The translations under genes and the position numbers were made by a program. Positions 1-10,716 of a stretch of DNA of 64,000 nt are shown one piece after another (position 1 is the first letter of the stretch; the number at the start of each line of letters is the position of its first letter). The DNA comes from Thozetella sp. PMI_491. Taxonomy: Eukaryota > Ascomycota > Sordariomycetes > Chaetosphaeriales > Chaetosphaeriaceae. The notes beneath the pieces were generated by a model that did no database searches, was not told the origin of the DNA, and saw only the letters and a program-made list of their open reading frames with translations. The stretch is from positions 620,001-684,000 of the forward strand of contig MU270023.1 of the NCBI GenBank assembly GCA_021432635.1, written 5' to 3'.

Positions 1-1883
1 CTGCTAATTGCCTGTATCTTTCTTCGATGAAATTTCAAGTATATACTATCAATCTCGATTTCATGGCACTGTGTTCTTGCGGGAAAGAAGGCCACTAGAC
101 TGGTCAAAGTTCACGTGTACCAGACTCTCGTCATCGTCGCAGAAAATGACGGCTTCTGGTCGGTTCGAGCAGTTTGCCTCTATATCCGATGGATGAAGCC
201 CGTAATCGAATCGCGATAGACTAGAGGCAGATATGGCTATGGAGAAGTCGCGATCGTTGAATTAGAGAGAGCCTCAAAACCGTGTGCCTCGATATATTTC
301 GCTCAAGCTGGCCTCACAGATCTTGTGCCATCGTCATGAGCTAGGTATCTGGTAATAGGGTGATTTGTAGCGATTAGGGATGCACTTTCCCCTCATCGAC
401 GGCGCTACGCAAACTATTGGCAGTACTAGCAGCAGCTAATTGTAAAGCGAACTACAAGCTTTAATCACGATAGAGCATGCGGGATCAACAGCCTAGAAAG
501 GCGCAAATATCAGGGAAAGATAGAAAACAGTAGATGAAATAGCTTCTAGCTGCTAACGAGGCGCCTGACGATGCCCATAGGAAATTCTATCTAACAACAG
601 CTGGGTCGCCTGAGGCCGTGTCTCTGCAAACTGATTAACAACTGGAGAAAATAATAATACTAAACTGGATGTCACTTGAAGAAGCCTGCGGCTTCCGCCA
701 TGACCAAGAATTCGAGATAAGTGACAGATAATATAATGTAACCCTTGCTTGTTGTTAGCCCGAGAATTGAAAGGCAACTGTCTGCCATTTACAATGATGG
801 GCTATATGAAAGATACAGGGAGTAACAGGGCTAACAGAGATCTAAACGGGCCGACTAAGAGCTAAGCGATGTTTACTTTGGCTCTCAAGCCCCCATATCT
901 GGCTGGCCTCTGTGAATCTGTCTCATCCCAAGCCGATAACATACAGGGATATATTGTCCGTAGAAGTTTTAAGGTTATAGTGTGGCTCACGATACAGCCA
1001 GATTCTATCTCTCTTCACTTCGCCTTCTACTGTACGGCCGTCTCCTTTTCTTTTACTAAAGACCATCATTTCTTATCTCTATCGCGCACTGGCCCCACAT
1101 TTGATCGGAATCTCCGGTTAGGGCCACCCCATGACTACAAGAGCGCCCGATCGGAAGCACCCTCCCTGTTCATGACTAAAGTAAGCTACTAACACGATAC
1201 GACGGTGGCAGTACGAGTGATGATACAATATCCCGGTAAAGCAGCGCGGTGCTCGAATTCCTTTCTAAGGAAACACGGGGAACTGGTTTGTAGAAAGCCG
1301 CGCTGGGATGGAGGAGAGGTAGGAATGCACATAACGAGTCTTGCTGTTGCTGCAACTGCAACTAATGTTATTGCCGGAGCCACTAGGCGCTGCCGACCCC
1401 AGGGTATCCTCGGAGAGTTCAGAAAGCATTCGCCCGCTGGCTTCTCTCGGCCCTCTCTATTGGTGGTACGGTATGAAACTCTGATAAACAGTATTTAGAG
1501 AAGTCTCCCTCCAGCTCGTTAGCATATTGACATATACTGTGATTGGATCCCTTTTCACTACGGTGCTTGTCTTGTGCATCGAGGCCAGAGATCTCACGGT
1601 TGGTGGAGACGCCCGCACCATATTTAATGCGCCACTAGTATTATTAGGCACCGCTCTCATTATGGAGTAGTTACAGCGGCCGAGTAAGGTTCCTTGGCTT
1701 GGCTTGCACAGTACAGTGCCCAAGTGGTGGGTCTAGCGATAAGCGGCTAGATAAGAACAATTCCATCGGATCAAGTAAAGGGTTCCCAGATCGACTAGAG
1801 GTAGCTTGAGTGACAGCCGGTGGACAGGAGGCAAGTGTCCGACACCTACCGGACTGCTGTATGTTGCGCCCACAAAGCCAAAC
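1..1883. other. No gene recognised
   Basis: I see no convincing gene in this stretch. The open frames are short, overlap on both strands and match no domain I know. The longest, on the plus strand from about 869 to 1192, has no recognisable motif. The stretch lies upstream of a decayed regulator gene and may be old, degraded sequence. Confidence 0.5.
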
Positions 1884-2839
1884 ATGGCGGACTTCTCGAG
1901 CACCCGCTCACCACGTAGCCACCTGAGCTCTAGGCAGCGCGGCAGGACAGCATGCACGCGGTGCAAAGCCAGGAAGCCGAGGGTAGGTCGAGCCCCTTTA
2001 TGCGTCCGGCTGCGAGCTCTGGTCTGATACTCCCGCGATCTAGTGTGATGGCCAGCTCCCAACATTCTGGAACTGCGCAAAGAGCGGGGCGGAATGTGAC
2101 TTGAACGACATCCGAAGCGAGGACACGGGCTGGGTGAGGTATGTCGGTGCATTGGAGAACAAAGTGGCCAAGCTTGAACTCCAGCTTGCGCAGTCCAAGC
2201 AAGAATCACAGGACCGGACACCTTCGGTGTTGCAGGCTCCAACCCCCGGGCCTGGCATGCCGTCGTCTATCGGTGATGTCCTCAACTTCCTGGCGCTAGG
2301 CTCCTTCGAGCCTCCCCTGGTCGGGTCCTCCTCCGGGTTAGCCTTGGCCCTGAATCTGGGCGACATTGTACAAGCATCAGTCTGGAACAAGGCGCTCTCC
2401 GGTAACGCTGATGGCGGCACTGCAGCATATTTCGGCTGCGCGGGAGTCCCGGTCGCTGGATAGCATAGAAGCCATGACGCTCTTGGTCATCTTCCACTTG
2501 CGCTCTCCGGTTAGCCCTGGGCTCTGGTACATGATCGGTCTGGCCATGCGGACGTGTGTTGACCTGGGTCTCCATTCCAGTCGAAAAGAGGTCGAACATG
2601 ACCCTGCAACGATTCAGCACCGCCGGAAGCTATTCTGGAGTGTCTATGCTCTCGAGAGAAACATAGCGATCTCGCTGGGACACCCGGTCAGCATTCCTGA
2701 TCGCCAGATCGATGTCGATCTACCGACTACAGACTCCTGGTCCCTATCTACGTGTTGGGCATCAATCAGACCGAGTTGCCTATTTTTCTACCAAAGGAGG
2801 CGATCGAGCGTCTCCAAGGAGGAGGCTTTCGGGATCTAG
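1884..2839 (+). pseudogene. Decayed Zn2Cys6 transcription factor (fungal_trans type)
   Basis: The ATG at 1884 opens a short N-terminus that leads into a binuclear zinc cluster, CTRCKARKPR, up to about 1992. A GT-AG intron of about 50 bases ends at the TAG near 2042, after which the cluster continues as CDGQLPTFWNCAKSGAEC. The normal spacing needs six cysteines. The position expected to be the fourth Cys is Phe (TTC), so the cluster is damaged. A coiled-coil linker follows (GALENKVAKLELQLAQ). The frame then breaks near 2400-2460, and a second frame (2366-2839) carries the middle of the fungal_trans domain (LLVIFHLRS, GLWYMIGLAMRTCVDLGLH, RRKLFWSVYALERNIAISLG). The stretch normally found between the two parts is missing and the C-terminal half is gone. 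It is a regulator relic with an internal deletion and frameshift, and its target is unknown. Confidence 0.75.
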
Positions 2840-2911
2840 GCCAACACAGACGCCGGCGAATGTTCTTGGCCCTAGTGGCTGAGAGAGGGTTGATAGCTAC
2901 TCGCCACCCAA

Positions 2912-3451
2912 TCACAAAGATTTAAGCATGACGTTATCCGTATTCGTCCTCGGACCGATAACAAAGTCATGCGTCCCTACAAGGCGATAGCCCCAATTTT
3001 CGTATGCCGTTATAGCTCTGGTATTCTTCTGCCAGACGCCAAGCCACATGTTCGCGAAACCCTGTTCCCTTGCCATACCTTCTACTCTGGTAACAAGAGA
3101 CCGCCCAACCCCTTTGCCTTGGGCAAGTGGGTGGACATAAAGTCGTTGTAATTCTGCTTTACTCGGCACATCGTCGATACAGGGCTCGCTACTCTGCCGT
3201 CTTAAATACGCGAAGCCAATGATCTGTCCGTCCATATCTGTTGCAACCACAATATCCCTTGCGGAGTCCTCGAGGTCCTTGACGACAGCCGTTGTTGTGT
3301 ACGAATTTGCTATAAAATCGTCGAGCTCGTGTTGCTCCAGTGAATCACCGGCGTTGACAGTGAAAACATGAGCGCCCAATTTTGCAATGCTTGAGGCTTC
3401 TGACACTTGCGCTAGGCGCACCGTGAAACGCGGCTGCGGAGGCGTAGACAT
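2912..3451 (-). CDS. GNAT-family N-acetyltransferase
   Basis: This intact single-exon gene encodes 179 residues, a normal size for one GNAT domain. GNAT enzymes transfer an acetyl group from acetyl-CoA to an amine. The acetyl-CoA pyrophosphate-binding loop is visible as LAQGKGVGRSLV (Q/R-x-x-G-x-G/A), preceded by the beta-4 segment KAELQRLYVHP and followed by ARGLGV-type residues (MWLGVWQKNTRAITAYENWGY) typical of fungal GNAT proteins. There is no signal peptide or membrane segment, so a cytosolic enzyme is likely. The substrate cannot be read from the sequence. It lies convergent to the regulator relic at 1.9-2.8 kb, with no sign of co-regulation. The start was chosen as the first ATG that leaves the whole domain intact. 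Confidence 0.85.
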   Translation of the reverse strand: MSTPPQPRFTVRLAQVSEASSIAKLGAHVFTVNAGDSLEQHELDDFIANSYTTTAVVKDLEDSARDIVVATDMDGQIIGFAYLRRQSSEPCIDDVPSKAELQRLYVHPLAQGKGVGRSLVTRVEGMAREQGFANMWLGVWQKNTRAITAYENWGYRLVGTHDFVIGPRTNTDNVMLKSL

Positions 3452-5439
3452 TGGTTAGAAGCGAATAACTCGACATATATGTGGCTTCCAGCCGATTTGT
3501 AATCGAAATAATCGTCGAGTATGATATGAAGAAAGGGGGCGGCAAGGCTACGAGCATATTAATATATCCCTTCGCTTAGGGCATATGTTACCTTGGACCC
3601 CGCACTTCTCCTTTTCAATCGGGGGACAAGGTTCGCTAATCCTCCACCTATGGAAATGCTCCTCCTAGGCTGACCATGCGATGTTTGTTTTTACGGCTGA
3701 CATCTACAACTCCCCAAGATCAATAGTCGCTTTCGAGGCATAGAAACAGCAAACTTGGCCCGGCCCGAATCTCCGCCGGGTCAGCAATGAATCCGCTTCT
3801 GCTCGTAGCTACCCAATGCCCCACCATCACAAAGCTGCATGAGAGCAAGAGATCGTTTGTCCCAATACGCGAGGAAATACCCTAGGCTCTCGACTTCGGC
3901 CCTATCTAGATATTGAGTACCTCAAGTTGATTGGCCATCCATCTTCTTAAATGGGTGTCAGGTTGAACCGTTAAATCGTAGTGACTATCGAGTCGCCATG
4001 TTATCTGCTTCTTTCTTGTTTTGGGGAGCAGCTTTCGCTGCTGGGAAGCCAAGGTAGATATTTTACAGGGGCTGTCTCACGTGCTTTTTAGGGTCCAGTT
4101 CCACTGGATCTGACAACAGGTAACCGGGATTCTGTCAGGGATAGGCTTCCAGCATATGACGCGAACATTATTGGCGTTAAACAACCTGATTCGAGGGTTA
4201 CTAAGTTACGTTCGCTTGGAGACCATTTGTATTTATCGTTTTGTGTCTCTGTTAGATTAACCGCCAGACCGTGCCGCTAAAGTGCAATATCACAGATACC
4301 CATGTGTGACCACTACACATAGTCTAAATTACCAATGATATCGGCAATGAAGTGAAGACCATATTTTAGGGATTCCTCACCCACTCCTAGAATGCAAGTA
4401 AAAAACTCGTGGAATCTATCCGAATGGCCGCATGGCTCTTCCGAATTCGCGTGATATTCTGGGCACAGCAACGTCGTCTCCAAAAGTCGCAGTATGAGAC
4501 TCGCATATTTTCCCGTTGCAGTGATTGTGGCGTATGCCCCCGCCACCTTGGCTCAGTTGTATGTCATTGGCCCCCATCGGTGCTTCATACTGTAGCTTGT
4601 TCTAGCCTTGCTGACACGCGCCACTGCTTCGCTGAATAGTGATGTCCCGCGGTACATGTGTCAGTGCTATAATTCCGACACCGGCGCGCAGAGAGCCAGC
4701 CCTCTCTGTGAGCGCTTGAACGAAGCTGAACTTGTAAAAGTCTACACCTTCGACGTGCCAGGGTTGCCCAAAGGCCTCAAAATTGTCGTATGATTTACCC
4801 CTTAACCCCGGCTGCCTTCATCTACTGTTTCAAAACATACGGCCAAACTAGTGTGATATACTATATTATACGTTGACGGGGAATCCAGGCGAAAAGACTT
4901 TTACAACGGCGAACTGCGCACGAGCGTTCGGCGAAGGATTCTTGGGGAGCTGTGTTAGTTTTGGCTCTGTCAGCTCACTGAAAGCGTGAACGCTGGATGT
5001 TTGCCCGTTGAATGATGGGCCATGGCTGCTCTTGTTAGCTGTTATCATATTTTGGCTAAATCCTTCCGTAGCCCGCTATGCAATCAGGATGAAAGTTGAC
5101 TACCGTACTTTCCCGAGCGAACAGAGAAAAACAGGAGGTTAAGGTCTGTCCAACGGCAATGAGATTCCCTGGCTTCACAGGCGATTTAAAACCACACAGG
5201 TACAACTCTGAATAAAAAGATTTATAGCCAAGATTGCCTAGTATAGGCTACGTATTAATATATTTCATACCATCAGATACAATCGCGTGGCTCAATTCCT
5301 CCAACTAGCCGCCGTGGCTCGTATGCGATCAGCACAGCCAGGGTGGCCAGTATAAATCGGATCGCTTGTGCGGTCATTATTATTCGTAGGGTTAGCATGG
5401 CCATTATTCCTTGTATCCCCTCAACTGGCTAGTGGGGCT
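3452..5439. other. No gene recognised, AT-rich intergenic DNA
   Basis: No gene is supported here. Open frames are short, and stop codons are frequent in all frames. Together with the NLR relic that follows, the stretch looks like decayed DNA between the acetyltransferase and the ankyrin gene. Confidence 0.45.
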
Positions 5440-5720
5440 GGTATACTGTCAGTTAGCCAGGGAAGCCAGCTTGGTGCCGTTCAAAAGTCTAAGAACTTAC
5501 GAACCAGAGGCAACTGAGCGCAGCAAAGCCCACATCAGGCGAAGAGTGATGCAGAAGCTGATTCTAGGAAATGAATCCTGGTCTTCTTTTACTATCGTAA
5601 ATGGCAGACAGCTAGAAATGATGACGATATGGCTGCGATATGAAGCCGTCTTGGCAGGAAATTTCGGGATCTATCTCCGTAAATGGAGTACAGCGACCGT
5701 CTTGCCACATCCTTGGCCAA
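5440..5720 (-). pseudogene. Decayed fragment of an NLR gene
   Basis: The plus-strand DNA here aligns by eye with plus-strand DNA at about 12360-12580, inside the coding region of the NACHT/ankyrin gene that runs on the minus strand. Shared blocks include GTTCAAAAGTC, GTGATGCAGAA, TCCTGG.CTTCTT and GGAAATTTCGGGATC, in the same order and at nearly the same spacing. The fragment covers only the linker region between the NACHT module and the ankyrin repeats and has no intact minus-strand frame. It is a relic of a related NLR, in the same orientation as the intact gene. The similarity was found by eye, so the exact limits are approximate. Confidence 0.6.
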
Positions 5721-6158
5721 CTGCCGGCTTTCTCCCAGCGGAGTTTACCTGGTCCGAGTCGTACAGCATAATCCTGATAGGGTATTTAAAGAAACTTTTG
5801 CGGCTAGCTCAGCTATACTTCGGCAATCCTTTGCATCAACGAATTAGAACAAGCGCCGCGGCTCGTCAAAACGCGGGCCATATGCAATAAAATATTCTGG
5901 TACGACTAAAAAAAGGGGAAATGGTGGGCCGAGTTCTAAATCGAGCTTAGTTACTTTACATGGAATTCTTGGCGCTTTGGCCCTTAAGATTGGAATATTG
6001 TCCATGCCCCCCTCTGCTCATGGAATAGATTTGCCCCCGTTCTCGTGGCCATGTCTGACCCCATATGTTTGAACTCTGCTAACTAAACCTACCTGCTGGA
6101 TTGGCTGTCTAAATTCTAATAACGATACAGAAACTTAGCAATCAGGCGGTTATCAATC

Positions 6159-8698
6159 ATGGATCCTCTGACGATTGCGGTTAATGTTGTCGGGCTCAGT
6201 AAGAGTATATCTCTCACGACACAGGCAATTAGATGGATGAGCTTAGTCCACAAAGCTCCTATGGAACTAGCAGACTTAAACAACGAGGTAAGCCGTGCTT
6301 AACCTATGAATCCGTTTCGGAGAGGACGTCTATGGTTCAACTTGGCGCACCTGTCTTCCGACATTGAGTTAACGCGTAGCGAAGCTAGAGACCGTGAGAG
6401 GATATCTAGACTTACTGGAAACGGTTCTAGAGTCCCTTATAGAAACTAAAAAAGAGTTTCCCTTTGCGGGGCTGCCGTTGCTATCCGACCTTGTCAGGGA
6501 TCTGCAACAAGACATGAGCGCCATCGGAGATGTTATCGACAGCTTTCCAAAGCAATCGGTAGACGGAAAGGGTCACAGTCTCTCACTTCTACACAAGATT
6601 AGATGGCGTCATAAATACGAGTCGATTGTTTCTTTCCGGGACAAGATACGGCAGAGAAGATTGGATCTCGCGAGCACCGTTGCCCTCCTCCAGCCGATCC
6701 ACAGGTTAGTATTGCTACACTAAGAAGCAACAGAGTCGAGCATGTGAATAACGATAATCAAAATGCATAGTCAAGTATCGAACGCACTCTTACTTGATAT
6801 TCAAGATGCCGCCCGCGAGAACTTTATCGCCCTGCATAACACCATCGAGACATCTACCGCAGATCTGCAAACCTCGGTTGACAGCCTAGCCGAGACGAGC
6901 GGCCCGATAAACCACCGTTCAAGATATAAGAAAACATCTGAAACCACGGTACCGGAATACGTCCAAGCTCCTTGTCCAAACAGCAAGCTCCTATATGTCT
7001 CAGGTGTCCTCCAAAGACGTTGCCCCCGTCACTGCCGATGCCAGTGTCACACACCAAACTATGTCCGTGGTGTCAGTCCGCTTCCTCAGGCCATAGTAGG
7101 GCAACTACTGCTCTGCTACAGCGGTATTCCCGTCTTCGAGCGAAGTCAGTGCTCAGATCCCAACTGTGTTAGAGGGGCTTTCTCTGTCACTCTTCGTTAT
7201 ATCTTTCCGACATGGCTGCTTCGCTTAGCCATTCAATTGTCTGCGTCGTGGTCTACACTCACGAGCCAAGGCGCCTCGCTCCATCTTCATGTTTCCCGCA
7301 TTCTTCCTACAAGTCATCATGTCTGGATAGCCATTGAGCAAAGCCAAATCACAACTCTGCAACACTTGTTTTCTTCCGGTCAACTACTACCAACTGATAT
7401 ATGGGAGACAGGCAGCTCTTTGCTTCACGTGGGTTTAGCTTCCATCTTAATTAGAGATCTTCTGGCCTGTTAACCTCCTGTGCTGTTGAAGTACGCTATT
7501 TTGAACAATGCCATCGGTGCTGCAGAATTCCTCCTTCCGATGTCATCTAATATCGAATCTACGAATCTTGACGGAATGTAAGACCGTGTAGATCACCTCC
7601 CCTACTTCTAAATCTTGTTCGATATCGGAAATGAGAGCCATTTTAACAAGATCTTCAATTAGGTCTGCTAGTCTCTCGGCTTGGACCCTCTCCCACCTAC
7701 ATCGAGTCAAGAATTCCAAGCCCAACTGGGTCGAATTGTGCAAGAAGATCTTAGATCGAGTTGATTACGAGCCGACAAGCTCACTAATTATCGATGCGAT
7801 TCTTCAGCTTATCAACATGAGTGTGGTGGAAGCACTGGAACGGACGCCCAAGGAGATCAACGACAAGGACAGAACCGGCACTACACCACTTCACTGGGCT
7901 GTTCGGCTCAAAGATATGAGCCTATTGCGGCTCTTGCTAGCCTGGAAAGCTGACACAAATGTTGGAAACGTTCGAGGACAAACACCTCTGTTTGAAGCAG
8001 CATCACACAATCAGCCGGACTTTGCCCATGAACTCATTGACGCTGGTGCGGACGTAAATGCGTCAAGTAAGAATGGCTCGACACCACTTATGCTTGCAGT
8101 TCAGCAGAAAAGCACGACCATGGTCAAATATCTTTTGTCGGTCGGTGCCGAGCCCGATGCCACGAGATTCGACGGATCAACATCGTTGCATCTACTCACG
8201 CCATCTTGGGAAGATCCGGAGGATGTGGTAGAGATCGTGGAGCAACTAGTGGCGGCGGGAATGAATTTGGACATTCAGTGCAACTTGGGTTGGACGCCTC
8301 TTCAGTGGGCACTTCGTTATGATGACGAGCGGCTGGTGGCTGCTTTGCTGCGGTACGGCGCGGATTTAACGGTAGTGGATGGAGCTGGAAGCACCATCTT
8401 CCACCTTGCAGCTATCTACTGCTCAAAGCTGACGATAAATTTGCTTGGAGATGCTCTTCAATTGCACATGGTAGATCCAGACGCACTTGATAACTCCAGC
8501 ATGACTGCAGTGGATCGCTTCAATGAGAGGCTACTGGGGAGGCATCAGAAGGGCTGGGTCAGGAAAGAAGCAAGCGATGAGGACTTTTTGGCTTTTCAAC
8601 TGCTGCTTGGTAAGATACGGTTAGGGTACAATGCTTCAGGAGATGCCTCTGATTCTGAAGAGGAAGAATTTCACGATACGGTCGAAAGGCTCGAGTAA
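6159..8698 (+). CDS. Ankyrin-repeat protein with fungal N-terminal (HeLo-like/STAND-type) domain
   Basis: Five exons (6159-6287, 6385-6704, 6771-7428, 7492-7577, 7663-8698) give 742 residues. Residues 1-150 start MDPLTIAVNVVGLSKSI and continue with a long helical region. This is the N-terminal domain common to fungal NLRs and related ankyrin proteins, thought to act in signalling or cell death. A Cys-rich patch, CPRHCRCQCH, sits near 234-242. Ankyrin repeats begin as LLHYAILNNAIGAAEFLL across the exon 3/4 junction and run from about 470 to 670 (TPLHWAVRLKDMSLLRLLL, GADVNASSKNGSTPLMLAV). The tail is acidic. No nucleotide-binding domain is present. The TAA at 7471 and the frame change near 7580 lie inside introns, so the gene is intact. 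The acceptor of the fourth intron could instead be at 7650, which would add four residues. A role in self/non-self recognition is inferred. Confidence 0.75.
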
Positions 8699-9604
8699 AG
8701 GAATGCCTTAACAAGTGCCTAGCTTATAGTTAGTATACTATATTTACTGTCAATGTATTCAAAATGATAGTTAACATACTTTATATTGTAGAGTAGTAGA
8801 GTTGGCCTCGAGTTGGGGTGTTGAGCGATGTGCACGGCGGGTGTAGTCGGGCAGCTAGGGAATAGTCGCTGTGCCACCAACTGGGAGCTTTGTACGCATC
8901 AACTCGTCGAATTATTTCCAGCCAGAGATTCAGCCCTACTGGCCTAAAAAAAACATGGCACTGAGCCCAATGAGTTGCTCAGCCCCTTTTCGCTTGGCCG
9001 TATACGGACCCGTTCGGGGTTTTAACGAGTTAAGAACTCGACATATCCCGGAGTGCCAAGAAGGAGGGATGAGACGAATCTTACTATTAAAGTGCACCCC
9101 TGGTTTAACCCTCGGCAGGCATCTCCGTAAAAACACTTCCAAGTTATAGATTTCCACGCCGAAGTATCGCAAAAAGAGGATTAAAAAAAGGGGAAAAAAT
9201 AACAAATTTGAGGTGCAATGGATTTTCCGATTGTCCATACTTCCGTAAACATTTGGTATTGTCCTCTTTTACTACGAAGTGTATGGCAGCCCCGCCACAA
9301 AAGTCTCGCGCTAACAATTAAACCAGGGGTGTATTGTGGTACGTCTAGCCCAACTGGTATGCATTGCGGCTGATGAGCTCCGCTGGAGCCTCCTGGCCCA
9401 CCTGTTTATCTCCTTTGGGGGTGCCAAGGTAGGCTCCCACTATAAGGCAATCTCAGCGCTTCAATACCTGGTAACTGCAAGCCGCAAGACAGCTCTATAA
9501 AATTGAGGTCCTCGCTTCTACTGTGAACTCCTTTGTCCTCTCTGTCCATCCAGAAGGGAACACACCGGCGCCGGATATCATACACAGGAAGCCAACCAGC
9601 AATC
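8699..9604. other. Intergenic, no gene seen
   Basis: This stretch holds the 3' flank of the ankyrin gene and the promoter of the small GPI-protein gene that starts at 9605. No coding frame is supported. Confidence 0.5.
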
Positions 9605-10335
9605 ATGAGAGCTACGACTTTGACCGCCCTCGGCCTCTTCGGCCTTGTTAATGCCGCTACCACAGTTGATCTCTTCCTTCCCAGCGTCCCGACCAACGAC
9701 CCAGCTCTTCCAGAGCTGAAGGCGTCTGTCATGAGCGTAGCTGCGACAATTGCAGGCAAGACCAAAACCACATACGTACTCGGCTGCACTACTGCTTCCG
9801 CCACTACCGCCATGAACACCTCGCCACCGAATCCATGCAGGCTTGTCAATTTCCTCACAGTGGTTGTGGGCGCAGATGGCGTAGAATATAATGTTGGGGA
9901 CGAGACCTTCCGCCAAACAGTGGTCAGCAAGACACGTACAGTCGACTCTCATCTAGTAACGTAAGTGCAAGCTTTCTCGTATTTGGAGAATGAAAATGCT
10001 CCTCTACCTAGTCTCATAAGTGCAGTACCAGCTGACTTCCTCATAGCAAAGTTTCAATGTCATGTGGCATCGAATCAAACGTTGCGGATTGCACAGGTGC
10101 CATGACTTCGTACGTCACGGTGGATAAATCGGAAACGAGCGGAACCGACTCAATTGGGACTATCGTCCCCTCTGTCACGGAAAAATTGACTCCTGTGAGG
10201 ATTACCGCTGGAGCCGAGAAACTGGTCCAAACCACGGCAACGACATCATCGTCAACTGGTAGCGTGCCAAAGATGACACAGCACGCCCTGCTGGCCGGGG
10301 TCGCAGCCGTCGTGGGCGGTGCTGTGATGCTTTAG
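9605..10335 (+). CDS. Small secreted, predicted GPI-anchored protein (paralogue of the one at 39.9 kb)
   Basis: Two exons (9605-9960, 10047-10335) encode 214 residues. The N-terminus MRATTLTALGLFGLVNA is a clear signal peptide. Cysteines occur in pairs on both sides of the exon junction (YVLGCTTAS and SMSCGIESNVADC). A conserved-looking ITAGAEKL motif follows, then a Thr/Ser-rich stalk (TTATTSSSTG) and a C-terminal hydrophobic tail (LLAGVAAVVGGAVML), the pattern of a GPI-anchor signal. No enzyme motif is visible. The gene at 39934-40724 has the same layout, an intron after a Cys-containing exon, and the same ITAG.EKL-plus-stalk end, so the two are paralogues. A cell-wall or surface protein is likely, and its function is unknown. 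Confidence 0.7.
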
Positions 10336-10716
10336 TTCTACGTCAATGGGTATGTTGCCTAGGAATTACGGCAGCCTACTATCGTGCTTTTGGGAATTAA
10401 TCATGGGGGGGGGGGCATTGTGGCGTCTGGGGAAGCCGAAAGCCTCGTGGTTTGGTGAACTGGTAGCGTTGGAGTCGATGTAGGATCAATTACGATAAGC
10501 TCGACAGTATTATGTGCATTACGTTAATTACCCACCAATATTCCCTGTGCTTGGATCGTCTTTGCTTTTTCATACGTTTGGTAGAACTGGCCACCATCTT
10601 GCGTTATATATAGATGACGAGCCCATGTTATACTATCTTTTACCGCGCTACTATGGCTCTAAACGATGGTATCTCACTCTTGGAATCCGCGGGGGAGCAC
10701 CCAAGTCACGCAATAC
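10336..10716. other. Convergent intergenic region with G run
   Basis: This region lies between the ends of two convergent genes. It contains an 11-base poly-G run at about 10405-10415 and no coding frame that I can support. Confidence 0.5.

Noticed and set aside
7471-7580. In-frame stop and frame change in the ankyrin gene, suggesting a pseudogene
   Set aside because: Two introns (7429-7491 and 7578-7662) with good signals remove both and restore an ankyrin repeat across the junction.
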